A DNA stretch of 8,984 nt from Polyangiaceae bacterium (GCA_025934595.1 JAICXU010000081.1:1-8984); one strand, 5' to 3'; shown: positions 1 through 6,742, counted from the stretch's first letter. Made by a program: numbers and translations. Notes: a model not told the origin generated them from the letters alone.

Positions 1-69
1 CAAAAAGTGCTGGCGAATCGCCGCCGCAAGGGCCGCCGTCGTTTGGCGGTCGCGACCTACAAAAAGTAG
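1..69 (+). CDS. rpmH: 50S ribosomal protein L34, C-terminal end (5' truncated by window)
   Basis: The first 22 codons read in frame 1 give a very basic tail, QKVLANRRRKGRRRLAVATYKK, ending in TAG at 67-69. This is the C-terminal half of bacterial L34, a protein of about 45-50 residues in the large ribosomal subunit that binds 23S rRNA. L34 normally continues with a stretch like 'R..KGR.RL', which is seen here. The following genes, rnpA, yidD and yidC, are the standard rpmH neighbours and support the call. The start codon and promoter lie outside the window. Confidence 0.93.
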   Translation, partial: QKVLANRRRKGRRRLAVATYKK

Positions 70-113
70 CGCGCTAGCCATGCGCGCGTCTTGACTGTCG
101 GGCGCCCTTTTTT
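69..113 (+). other. rpmH-rnpA spacer with GC palindromes followed by a T6 tract
   Basis: The spacer begins with a palindromic element, GCGCGC-TAGCCAT-GCGCGC (69-87), which could fold as a 6-bp stem with a 7-nt loop. Further on is a perfect 8-bp palindrome GGGCGCCC (100-107) followed directly by six T (108-113). The latter resembles the end of an intrinsic terminator, but the palindrome has no room for a normal loop and I cannot build a strong longer stem. A partial terminator or attenuator that lowers rnpA relative to rpmH is possible, since L34 is needed in larger amounts than RnpA, but this is not demonstrated. Confidence 0.3.
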
Positions 114-128
114 CGGAAGGCTCTGACC

Positions 129-515
129 GTGCGCAGATCGTTGCGTAGACGGGCCGATTTCGTGCGCATCCAGAAGGGCGCACTCAAGACAAGCTCCGCG
201 CATTATCTATTTCTCGTGGGAGCTTCGTCGCTCGGTCCGAACGCCGAGGCGCGGCTCGGCATCGTCGTCACGAAGAAGGTCGGCAACGCCGTCGTGCGCA
301 ATCGCGTGAAGCGGACGACGCGCGAGACCTTCCGGAAGATGCCCGATTTCGTGCCAAACGGAGTCGATCTGGTCGTGATCGCGCGCGGAAAGGCCGAGAC
401 GCTGTCGCAGGCGGAGGTGCAGACCGAATGGGAGCGCACGAAAACGGCGATCGCGAAGATCGCCGCGAGAGTTGCGCCTTTTGTCGATCGGCACCATGTT
501 GCGCGGCGACCATGA
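129..515 (+). CDS. rnpA: Ribonuclease P protein component
   Basis: This is the protein subunit of RNase P, which helps the catalytic RNA cleave 5' leaders from precursor tRNAs. The 128-residue length is usual for the family. Near the N terminus is LRRRADFVRIQ (residues 5-15), matching the family's 'L....F..v' start. The diagnostic RNR region lies at about residues 43-69: LGIVVTKKVGNAV, then RNRVKRTTRETFR, with R57, N58, R59, K61, R62, R65 and E66 in the expected arrangement. I chose the GTG at 129 because GGAAGG (115-120) sits 8 nt upstream and the N-terminal motif begins at once. It follows rpmH by 59 bp, and its TGA stop overlaps the yidD start (ATGA, 512-515), so the two are probably translationally coupled. 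Confidence 0.96.
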   Translation: MRRSLRRRADFVRIQKGALKTSSAHYLFLVGASSLGPNAEARLGIVVTKKVGNAVVRNRVKRTTRETFRKMPDFVPNGVDLVVIARGKAETLSQAEVQTEWERTKTAIAKIAARVAPFVDRHHVARRP

Positions 516-757
516 GCGCCTCGAAAGCCCTGACCCGCTTTCTTCTCGCGCTGATCCGCGTCTATCAAATGACGCTGTCGAAGATGATCGGCCCCGTGTG
601 CCGCTTCGAGCCCTCGTGCTCGCGATACGCGGCGGCATGCCTTCGGGCGCATGGCCCGTGGCGCGGAAGCTTGCTTTCCGCGCGTCGGCTGTGTAAGTGC
701 CACCCGTTTCATGCTGGCGGCTTCGACCCGCCGCCCCCCGCGCGACACGCCGCCTGA
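512..757 (+). CDS. yidD: Membrane protein insertion efficiency factor YidD
   Basis: This 81-residue protein belongs to the YidD family (formerly DUF37), small inner-membrane-associated proteins that assist YidC/Sec-dependent insertion of membrane proteins. Visible family marks are an amphipathic N-terminal helix (ALTRFLLALIRVYQ, residues 6-19), the Cys-containing core PVCRFEPSCSRYA (28-40; C30 and C36), a following 'hG...G' segment and the closing KCHPFHAGGFDPPPP (62-76), close to the family's 'kCHP...GG.DPvP'. The ATG at 512 is preferred over an in-frame upstream start at 428 because it overlaps the rnpA stop as ATGA and starts right at the family's N-terminal helix. No clear Shine-Dalgarno precedes it, so expression probably depends on coupling to rnpA. 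yidC starts 25 bp downstream. Confidence 0.94.
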   Translation: MSASKALTRFLLALIRVYQMTLSKMIGPVCRFEPSCSRYAAACLRAHGPWRGSLLSARRLCKCHPFHAGGFDPPPPARHAA

Positions 758-782
758 CTGAACGAACCGAGAGCGACTTTCG

Positions 783-2561
783 ATGGACCGCAATACGCTC
801 GTTCGCTTCGCCGTCATCGCAGGAGTGATGCTGCTCGCGCTGAAGTTCTGGCCGCAGATCACGGGAAAATCACAGTCGGTGCCGCAGCCGATCGGCGAAG
901 AAAAGTACGTGAATGCGCCGGGCTTCGCGCCCGACACGCTCGATCCCGCGCCGCCGGGCCAGCAAGGCCCCAATCGCCCGGACGAAGGCGAAACATGTAC
1001 AATACAAGGAAATAGGTTCGTCGCGGAGCTCTCGTCGCGCGGCGCCGGCCTTCGCCACTTCTATCTCACCGATTCGACGTACAAAGGCACCGAGGCGGGC
1101 GACATGTCGACGACGCCCGACGTCGAGCGTTGGCGAAGCCTTCGCACGCTCTTTCGCACCGAAGGCGCGGCCGATCAGATCGCATTCGACCGTTTCAATT
1201 GGCAGCTGACGCGCCTTCCCGGACGCGAGGGCGAGGGCGGCTGTCAGTTCACGTACAAAGACGCGGACGTCGAGATCGTGAAGACGGTGAAAGCCGACGG
1301 CAAGCCGTTCGAGCTCACGGTCGACACGAAAATCACGAACCTCGCCGCCGCACCGAAGACGCACCGCTTCGACATCCAAGAGTTCGCGTACCGGCAAAAC
1401 AAAGAGATGAAGAGCCACTTCGGCCGCGTCTCGCCGTTTCAAACCGAGCTCTCGTGCGCGAGCGGAAAAGACGTCGAACGCAAGAGCAAAGACGACTCGG
1501 ATTTCAAGAAGCACGGCTGGTGGAACCTGCCGTCGACCGATCGCTACGCCGCGGTCTCGAATTATTATTTCGCCCAGGCGCTCGTCCCGGTCGATGCGAG
1601 CGGCGAGCATCCGACGTGCCGCATCCTCGCCGAAGATTGGTATTCGGAAGGCCAAGCGCGCGACGACGACGACGCCGCGATCGTGTTCCACGCCGAGCTC
1701 GCCTACGCGCCGAAGGTGCTCGCGCCGAACGAGAGCGCGACGTACAGCGAGATCGCGTTCTTCGGTCCGAAGGAGCGAAACATCTTGAAGGACGCCGGCG
1801 CCGGCAGAGGCCTCGGCGATCTCATCAACCTCGGCTTCTTCTCGCCCGTCGCGAAATACCTCGTGGGATACCTCGTGTTCTTGCAAGAGCACGTGGTCTC
1901 GAATTGGGGCCTCGCGATCATCTTGATGACGGTCACGCTCCGTCTCGCGCTCTTTCCCCTCACCTACAAATCGATCTCGAGCTCGCTCGGCATGCGAAAG
2001 CTGAAGCCCGAGATCGACGCGCTGAACGCGAAGTACAAAGACGACGCGCAGCAAAAAAATCTCGCGATGATGGAGCTGTGGCGAAAAAACGGCGTCTCGC
2101 CTTTCGGCGGATGCGTGCCGCAGCTGATTCAAATGCCGATTTGGTTCGCGATGTACACGACGCTCCAAACGGCGGTCGAGATGTACCACACGAAATTTCT
2201 GTGGTTTGCGGACCTCTCCGCGCCCGATAGACTCTTCATTCTGCCCATCGTGCTCGGCGTCTTCATGATCGCGCAGCAAAAGATCATGCCGCAGCAGCCG
2301 GGCATGGATCCCACGCAGCAAAAGTTGATGATGTACGTCATGCCGGCCGTGTTCACGGTGATGATGCTGTTTTTGCCCGTCGCGCTCGGAATCTACATGC
2401 TCACGAACAGCGTCCTCGGCATCACCCAACAGCTGGTCATCGAGCAGATCTCGCCTTCTGGAAATCGCCACGGCGGAAAAAAAAAGAGTGACAGTGACAT
2501 GCCCGCGCAGGAAAAGGGCGCTCACGGCCTGAAGCTTGGAAAGGGAAAAGCAAGTGTCTGA
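783..2561 (+). CDS. yidC: Membrane protein insertase YidC (Oxa1/Alb3 family)
   Basis: YidC inserts and folds inner-membrane proteins, alone or with SecYEG. The 592-residue length and layout match the Gram-negative form. There is an N-terminal membrane anchor (about residues 5-23), a large periplasmic beta domain (about 60-340) and the conserved five-helix insertase core (about 345-555). In the core, NWGLAIILMTVTLRLALFPLT contains R387, equivalent to the hydrophilic-groove arginine of the family. It is followed by a charged cytoplasmic hairpin (KLKPEIDALNAKYKDD), FGGCVPQLIQMPIWFAMY and two more membrane helices. The C-terminal tail is basic (HGGKKKSDSD) and is encoded over an A9 run at 2477-2485. 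Four cysteines (C72, C154, C225, C279) lie in the periplasmic domain and might form disulfides. A purine-rich site (CGAGAG, 768-773) precedes the ATG. The stop overlaps the start of jag by 8 bp. Confidence 0.97.
   Translation: MDRNTLVRFAVIAGVMLLALKFWPQITGKSQSVPQPIGEEKYVNAPGFAPDTLDPAPPGQQGPNRPDEGETCTIQGNRFVAELSSRGAGLRHFYLTDSTYKGTEAGDMSTTPDVERWRSLRTLFRTEGAADQIAFDRFNWQLTRLPGREGEGGCQFTYKDADVEIVKTVKADGKPFELTVDTKITNLAAAPKTHRFDIQEFAYRQNKEMKSHFGRVSPFQTELSCASGKDVERKSKDDSDFKKHGWWNLPSTDRYAAVSNYYFAQALVPVDASGEHPTCRILAEDWYSEGQARDDDDAAIVFHAELAYAPKVLAPNESATYSEIAFFGPKERNILKDAGAGRGLGDLINLGFFSPVAKYLVGYLVFLQEHVVSNWGLAIILMTVTLRLALFPLTYKSISSSLGMRKLKPEIDALNAKYKDDAQQKNLAMMELWRKNGVSPFGGCVPQLIQMPIWFAMYTTLQTAVEMYHTKFLWFADLSAPDRLFILPIVLGVFMIAQQKIMPQQPGMDPTQQKLMMYVMPAVFTVMMLFLPVALGIYMLTNSVLGITQQLVIEQISPSGNRHGGKKKSDSDMPAQEKGAHGLKLGKGKASV
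2538..2545 (+). promoter_or_regulatory. Shine-Dalgarno deciding the jag start
   Basis: GGAAAGGG ends 8 nt before the GTG at 2554, inside the last codons of yidC. It favours GTG 2554 over an in-frame TTG at 2536, which has no comparable upstream site. Confidence 0.6.
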
Positions 2562-3111
2562 GATCGCGGATGGGGTGGGGAAGCCGGGGAACGCAGCGCA
2601 AACGAGCGCGCAAACGGGTGAAGGCTCGGATGCGCAAACCGAGAGGTCCCTGCGCTTCGTGCGTTTGCTCCTCGAGAAGATGACGATGAACGCCGAGGTC
2701 ACGTTGGCGCCCGACGACGGCGAAGGCTCGGAGGACGAGATTCGCCTGGAAATCGAGGGGCCGGACGCAGGTCGCGTGATCGGAAAACGCGGCGCCGTGC
2801 TCGAGGCGATTCAATATTTGACGACACGCGTCGCGCACAAACCGGGCGAGCCGCGCCGTCACGTGCAGGTCGATGCCGAGGGTTATCGCGCGCGATACGA
2901 AGATCTCCTCGCCGAGCGCGCGCGCCGTTTGGGCGAGCGTGTCGCGGCGGAAGGCAAAGTCATTACGTTCGATCCGATGAGCGCGCGCGATCGCCGCGTC
3001 GTGCACATGGCGCTTCGTGACGTGCCCGGCGTTCGCACCGAATCCTCCGGCGAAGGCGGAGACCGCCGCGTGCAGATCATTCCGGAGAAGCTCTCGACCA
3101 ACCCGGCGTGA
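2554..3111 (+). CDS. jag: Jag/KhpB-like KH and R3H domain RNA-binding protein
   Basis: This predicted cytoplasmic single-stranded nucleic acid-binding protein has 185 residues when started at GTG 2554. After a low-complexity N terminus (1-28), the KH domain occupies about 30-105 and has a clear GxxG loop, RVIGKRG (74-80). The R3H domain covers about 120-178 and shows the R-x3-H signature as R147...H151 in MSARDRRVVHMAL. The separate Jag_N domain found in Firmicutes homologues appears to be absent, as in many proteobacterial members. Jag/KhpB proteins bind RNA and in Gram-positives influence cell elongation and division; the role here is not known. The gene overlaps the end of yidC by 8 bp and shares GTGA (3108-3111) with the next gene, so it is part of the same transcription unit. 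Confidence 0.92.
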   Translation: MSEIADGVGKPGNAAQTSAQTGEGSDAQTERSLRFVRLLLEKMTMNAEVTLAPDDGEGSEDEIRLEIEGPDAGRVIGKRGAVLEAIQYLTTRVAHKPGEPRRHVQVDAEGYRARYEDLLAERARRLGERVAAEGKVITFDPMSARDRRVVHMALRDVPGVRTESSGEGGDRRVQIIPEKLSTNPA

Positions 3112-4100
3112 CCAGGCCCGGTCAAGACGCGCGCAAGCCTGCGCGCTACGCTACCCAGGACGCGCGCAAGCCTGCGCGCTATACGAATCTCGACGGCACG
3201 ACGCCCGACAAAGGGCTCGGGTCGATCCTGAAGTGGCAAGTCCTCGATCGCTTGGCCGGCAAGCGTCGGCGCGCGCCGGATCGTTTCGATACCCCTCGAA
3301 GAGATCCCGACCTCGCGCGGATGCAATCGAGCGCACCGAGCCTCACGTGGGTCGGCCACGCGACGTTCGCGATGCGGCTCGGAAAAAAAATGATCGCGAC
3401 CGATCCGATCTGGTCGCATCGCATCAACGGTGTCGTGGCGCGCAACGCGAAAGCGGGCATTTCGCTCGAGAAAATGCCCAAAATCGACATCGTCACGATC
3501 TCGCATTCGCACTTCGATCACCTCGACGTTCCGACGCTCGAGAGAATCGGAAACGATGCGCTCTACGTCGTGCCGAAAGACGTCGGCGAGATCCTGAAGG
3601 ACGCGGGGCTCACGAAAATCGTCGAGCTCGGTTGGTGGGACACGCATCGCGAGGACGGCCTCTCGATCACGCTCGTCCCTTCGCAACATTGGTCGATGCG
3701 CGTGCCGTGGGACCGCAACAAGCGCCTCTGGGGCGGCTTCGTGTACGAGTCGGACGAGGGCATCGCATATCACGCCGGCGACACCGCGTTCAGCGAGCAA
3801 GTCTTCCGCGAGATCCACGACAAGCATCCACGCATCGATTGGGCGATGTTGCCGATCGGCGCTTATGACCCGCCATGGTTCATGCGGCCGCAACACATGG
3901 GCCCCGAAGAAGCGGTTCGCGCGTGGGAAATTCTCGAAGCGCAGAATTTGTGCGCGATGCATTGGGGAACGTTCAAGCTCACCGACGAGCCCCTCGACGA
4001 GCCACCCGAGCGTCTGCGCGCGGAATGGCGTCAGAAAATGCACGCGGCCGAACGCCTCTGGATTTTCGATCTCGGCGAGACGCGCAGCCTCGAGAAATAG
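3108..4100 (+). CDS. NAPE-PLD-like metallo-beta-lactamase-fold hydrolase
   Basis: This 330-residue protein is a metallo-beta-lactamase-fold hydrolase of the COG2220/NAPE-PLD-like group, which includes phosphodiesterases such as the phospholipase D that releases N-acylethanolamines. The ligand set is complete: HSHFDH (H133, H135, D137, H138), H194 in PSQHWS, the bridging D225 in HAGD, and H285 in MHWGTF. Spacings H194-D225 (31) and D225-H285 (60) fit human NAPE-PLD closely. Family segments WVGHATF, TDPIWS, DRNKRLWGGFV, LPIGAYDPPWFM and LTDEPLDEPP are present. No signal peptide is evident, so it is probably cytoplasmic. The GTG start overlaps the jag stop (GTGA), and the only plausible Shine-Dalgarno is too distant, so translational coupling is likely. 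Residues 7-25 contain a duplicated DARKPARY encoded by palindromic repeats, which looks like an insertion. The substrate is unknown. Confidence 0.88.
   Translation: MTRPGQDARKPARYATQDARKPARYTNLDGTTPDKGLGSILKWQVLDRLAGKRRRAPDRFDTPRRDPDLARMQSSAPSLTWVGHATFAMRLGKKMIATDPIWSHRINGVVARNAKAGISLEKMPKIDIVTISHSHFDHLDVPTLERIGNDALYVVPKDVGEILKDAGLTKIVELGWWDTHREDGLSITLVPSQHWSMRVPWDRNKRLWGGFVYESDEGIAYHAGDTAFSEQVFREIHDKHPRIDWAMLPIGAYDPPWFMRPQHMGPEEAVRAWEILEAQNLCAMHWGTFKLTDEPLDEPPERLRAEWRQKMHAAERLWIFDLGETRSLEK
3126..3181 (+). repeat. Tandem 33-bp repeat containing palindromes, inside the hydrolase 5' end
   Basis: A 23-bp sequence at 3126-3148 recurs exactly at 3159-3181, an offset of 33 bp or 11 codons. Each copy contains a perfect inverted repeat, GCGCGCA-AGCC-TGCGCGC, with stems 3129-3135/3140-3146 and 3162-3168/3173-3179. 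Because the period is a multiple of three, the hydrolase frame is kept and reads DARKPARY twice. A near-identical palindrome (one substitution and one extra base) lies just after rpmH at 69-87. This suggests a small dispersed REP-like element. Confidence 0.85.
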
Positions 4101-4156
4101 CGCGCAGATCGCATTTGACGACTGGCCGGCACAATTCGCGCGAGTAAGCTTCGCTC

Positions 4157-4585
4157 ATGCTTCGCGCCGCTTTCAAACTCACGTACGTGATGGTCGCGCT
4201 CGGCGCGTTCGCGATTCCCGTGTTCGCTCCGGGATGTTCTTCCGACGACAGCACGAGCACGACCGACGCCTCCGCGAGCACGGACAGCTCCGACCCGAAC
4301 GTTTGCGGCGATCCTTCGCTCGTACACAACGGTGGCTCGTGTTACCCGGTCGCGAACATTCGCTGCTTTCCGCTCTGCGCGACCGGCGGCTGCTGGTGCA
4401 GGCCCGGAGGATCCGTTCCCGACGCCGGCGTGTGGCAATGCCAATCGGACGTCTCGTGCTTGCCCGACAGCGCGCCGATCGACGAGCTCGACAGCAGCTT
4501 GCCTCCCGACGATGGCGGCGCGGTCGACGCGGCAGATGCCGGTGACGATTCGGGCGACGCAGGCGCAGACGCCGACGCGAGCTAG
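4157..4585 (+). CDS. Small Cys-rich putative lipoprotein
   Basis: I do not recognise a named family for this 142-residue protein. The N terminus is a signal peptide with a basic start (R3, K7), a hydrophobic core (about residues 8-24) and a lipobox-like APGC, so C27 is the likely lipidated cysteine. An Asp/Ser/Thr-rich linker follows (28-48). Next comes a compact region with eight cysteines (C50, C62, C70, C74, C79, C81, C95, C101), enough for four disulfides in an exported domain. The tail (about 104-142) is rich in Asp, Ala and Gly and strongly acidic. Such lipoproteins are frequent in myxobacteria and are usually envelope-located with unknown function. The gene starts 56 bp after the hydrolase. 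Its TAG stop lies in a CTAG that also stops the convergent luxC-like gene. Confidence 0.8.
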   Translation: MLRAAFKLTYVMVALGAFAIPVFAPGCSSDDSTSTTDASASTDSSDPNVCGDPSLVHNGGSCYPVANIRCFPLCATGGCWCRPGGSVPDAGVWQCQSDVSCLPDSAPIDELDSSLPPDDGGAVDAADAGDDSGDAGADADAS

Positions 4586-5610
4586 ATGCGACGAAGGTCG
4601 ACCGGCCCGTCGAGCGGCGGCCGTTGCATCATTCCGAACGCCGACAGTCTCACGGACGCGGGGAAAAACGAGGCGATTTCACGTTCGTTCGGGCACACGG
4701 CGGTGACGAGATGCGCGACCGGCGCAAGGAGGTGCGTGATTTCGGTGAGGCTCGGAATTCGGACGACATGAGCGTGACGGCCGCTCGGCGGGATCATGAT
4801 CGACGTCGATACGCCCACGGCGTAGCTCGCGCCCACCGACACCCTCCCCGCGAACCGCGTGGTCTCGACGTATCGAACGGCGTCGGTTTTTTCGTCTTCG
4901 GAAAGCGCGCCGCGCGGGATCAGGTCGTTCGCGCGATCGAGAGCAGCCGCCAAGAGATCGGCGAACGCATTGACGCGGTCCGAGTCGCCGACCACGAACA
5001 CGATGCGCGGGCTCACGCATCCGCGTTGATCGAACGGAACGATGTCGGACGCGAGCCCGACCGAAGCTCGCGCGAGATCGTCGGCGGGGAGCACGCACGC
5101 GACCCCGAATCCGGGTCCATGCTTGCGGATCACGAGCCCGGCTTGCGCCAACTTCTCGACCGCGTCGATCGTGGCGCTGCGACCATAGACGTGCACTTCT
5201 CCTGACGAGAGCGTCCGTGGGTAGTCACGATCGGCTGCAAAAATAGCTGGATCCGCGATCGCACGAAGCAACGCGTTCGCAAAATGAGGCTCGCGAGAAG
5301 ACGTTTGCACGCTCACGGACGGCGACGATGCGGTGGCGTACGCGATCGCCCGAAGAGGCGCCGTGAACACGTTCGCGGACAGAATGACGTGGACATGCGC
5401 GGCAGGCACCGCGCGCTGCACGAGGAGGAGGAGCTCTTCGTCGGATGGGTTCGTCTCGAGGTGATCGCGCAGGCCGAGCTCGACTCCCTCGCGTGACAAT
5501 CCCGTCGATGCCGCGATCGGATCGATCAACGACGGATCGGTCGCGACGATACGTGCGGCATCGACGACGCGACGAACGCGAGCGATGCGATCCTCAACCG
5601 TGTCCGTCAT
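4582..5610 (-). CDS. LuxC-family acyl-CoA/acyl-protein reductase
   Basis: This 342-residue protein belongs to the LuxC family (PF05893). The family reduces activated fatty acyl groups to aldehydes with NADPH through an acyl-cysteine intermediate. The catalytic signature FDQRGCVSPR is at residues 193-202, with C198 as the presumed nucleophile. Upstream are the family-like segments HVILSANVFTAPLRA (72-86) and VHVYGRSATID (139-149), and the C terminus PPLDGPVDLRRI resembles the conserved 'dG..d.vRl' end. It is shorter than Vibrio LuxC (about 480 residues), mainly at the N terminus, which is typical of homologues outside lux operons. The ATG at 5608-5610 lies inside the end of the luxE-like gene (17-bp overlap). 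No luxA/luxB is present, so a role in light production is not supported. The likely job is making an aldehyde from the acyl group delivered by the LuxE-like partner. Confidence 0.88.
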   Translation of the reverse strand: MTDTVEDRIARVRRVVDAARIVATDPSLIDPIAASTGLSREGVELGLRDHLETNPSDEELLLLVQRAVPAAHVHVILSANVFTAPLRAIAYATASSPSVSVQTSSREPHFANALLRAIADPAIFAADRDYPRTLSSGEVHVYGRSATIDAVEKLAQAGLVIRKHGPGFGVACVLPADDLARASVGLASDIVPFDQRGCVSPRIVFVVGDSDRVNAFADLLAAALDRANDLIPRGALSEDEKTDAVRYVETTRFAGRVSVGASYAVGVSTSIMIPPSGRHAHVVRIPSLTEITHLLAPVAHLVTAVCPNEREIASFFPASVRLSAFGMMQRPPLDGPVDLRRI

Positions 5611-6742
5611 CCATCATCTCCTCGATGGTGATCGAGCAGCCTCGCGGCGGCGATCCGGCCGCCCGACCGAGGAGCTCGAAGCCTCCCGCCCTGCGGCGCA
5701 CGCGATCGGCGGCGAGCACGACGACCGCGCTGTCGACATTCGCGAGATCCACGATACGCGCGATTCCGACTTCGCCTTCGGACACGGGCAGGAGCGTGTC
5801 GGGGTCGACGGGAGTCACGCGTGCCCACGGCGGCTCGGCGTAAATTCCATGCGCGGCGCCGTGCAACGCGTGGCCAGCTCCGGTCTCGCCGGCGCTCGTT
5901 TGCTCGTAAAATTGGCTCGAAAGCTCCGTCATTCCGTATTCGGCGATGATGTCGGCTTCGGCGATGCAGAACGCGCGCGAGAGATCGCGACGTAGCTTCT
6001 TCGAATCCACTTCGCGTGACTTGCCCTTGAAGCCGCCGGTCTGCATGACGCGGCTTTTCGGTGGCAACCGGAATTGCGCTTCACCGAGCGCGTCGAGAAA
6101 ATGCACCATCGCGAACGACGTGCCGAGCACGAGAAACGGTCCTTCGGCCGCCACGAGCGCGCGTGCGGTGATCTCGTCGAGCGTCTCGAGATCGATCACA
6201 CCGTCCGAAATGAAGTACGTCGTCTTCGCAGTGAAGTTCGATGTGAGCTCGTGCGCGAACAGATCGATCATGTGCGTCAGCGACGAATCCGGCAGCTCCT
6301 TCGGCGATGGTCCGAGGACCACGGCCCTCGAAAACGTGCCGGGGCCGTGCGTCAGCGATCGTCGTCCGAATGCGAGCGCCCCGCGATCGTAGGTGGCCAG
6401 TGTGCGGAAGGGATGCTCGCCGCGTGCGCCGATCGTCGTACCGCTCGTGCGAAACGTGGTGGGCGTCTCGCTCTCGGAAAAAGCAGAGACGCGCGCGTGC
6501 TTGAATGCGTCGGTGGGCACGGCGGGGATCTCGTCGGCGCGAGCCCATGTCGCGGGATCGAGACCGCGCGCCTTCACGAGTCGCGCGAAGCCGGGTACGA
6601 AATCGGCTTGAAATCGCGCTATTTCGCACGCAAGCGCATCGAGGGGCTCGGGCGAGGGCGCGCTCTTTTCGAACGCATCGACGAACGCGCGCGCGCGAGC
6701 ATGCAGCGCCTCGCTACGCTCTAGCTTTCGCTCCCCGCTCAT
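5594..6742 (-). CDS. LuxE-family acyl-protein synthetase
   Basis: This 382-residue protein matches the LuxE/acyl-protein synthetase family (PF04443). These enzymes are related to adenylate-forming ligases: they activate a carboxylic acid with ATP and transfer the acyl group to their own cysteine for the LuxC partner. Signatures seen are FRTSGTTIGARG (97-108, phosphate-binding-loop-like), RVMQTGGFKGKSRE (231-244) and AEYGMTELSSQFYE (267-280). The closing GRAAGSPPRGCSI contains C369, placed like the C-terminal acyl-acceptor cysteine (about residue 364) of bioluminescent LuxE proteins. The length is usual. The ATG at 6742 is the first start after an in-frame TAG a few codons upstream and overlaps the end of the aminotransferase gene by 29 bp. 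The 3' end overlaps luxC by 17 bp. The acid it activates is unknown and need not be a long-chain fatty acid. Confidence 0.9.
   Translation of the reverse strand: MSGERKLERSEALHARARAFVDAFEKSAPSPEPLDALACEIARFQADFVPGFARLVKARGLDPATWARADEIPAVPTDAFKHARVSAFSESETPTTFRTSGTTIGARGEHPFRTLATYDRGALAFGRRSLTHGPGTFSRAVVLGPSPKELPDSSLTHMIDLFAHELTSNFTAKTTYFISDGVIDLETLDEITARALVAAEGPFLVLGTSFAMVHFLDALGEAQFRLPPKSRVMQTGGFKGKSREVDSKKLRRDLSRAFCIAEADIIAEYGMTELSSQFYEQTSAGETGAGHALHGAAHGIYAEPPWARVTPVDPDTLLPVSEGEVGIARIVDLANVDSAVVVLAADRVRRRAGGFELLGRAAGSPPRGCSITIEEMMDDGHG
5618..5623 (-). promoter_or_regulatory. Strong Shine-Dalgarno for the luxC-like gene
   Basis: On the minus strand GAGGAG lies 7 nt before the ATG at 5610, within the last codons of the luxE-like gene. 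It supports the chosen start and efficient re-initiation after translation of the upstream gene. Confidence 0.7.

Noticed and set aside
100..113. Intrinsic terminator after rpmH (GGGCGCCC followed by T6)
   Set aside because: The palindrome has no loop and the flanks do not extend the stem, so it is only described as an ambiguous spacer signal.
2536..2553. TTG start for jag at 2536
   Set aside because: It would add six residues (MEREKQ) without a good ribosome site. GGAAAGGG is correctly placed for the GTG at 2554.
870..2702. Long minus-strand open frame (610 codons) opposite yidC
   Set aside because: It is rich in Arg, Glu, His and Val in the pattern expected for the reverse complement of a GC-rich gene, has no recognisable domain, and lies exactly opposite the well-supported yidC.
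2883..4043. Minus-strand open frame of 386 codons opposite jag and the hydrolase
   Set aside because: It is a shadow of two strongly supported plus-strand genes, with Arg-rich composition and no family motif.
4115..4143. Possible promoter for the lipoprotein gene (TTGACG at 4115-4120)
   Set aside because: The -35-like hexamer is good, but no acceptable -10 hexamer occurs 16-18 bp downstream; the nearest AT-rich patch (ACAATT, 4131-4136) is too close.
4582..6742. Bioluminescence (lux) operon
   Set aside because: Only LuxC-like and LuxE-like proteins are present. Luciferase subunits, LuxD and regulators are missing, and these two families occur widely in non-luminous bacteria.
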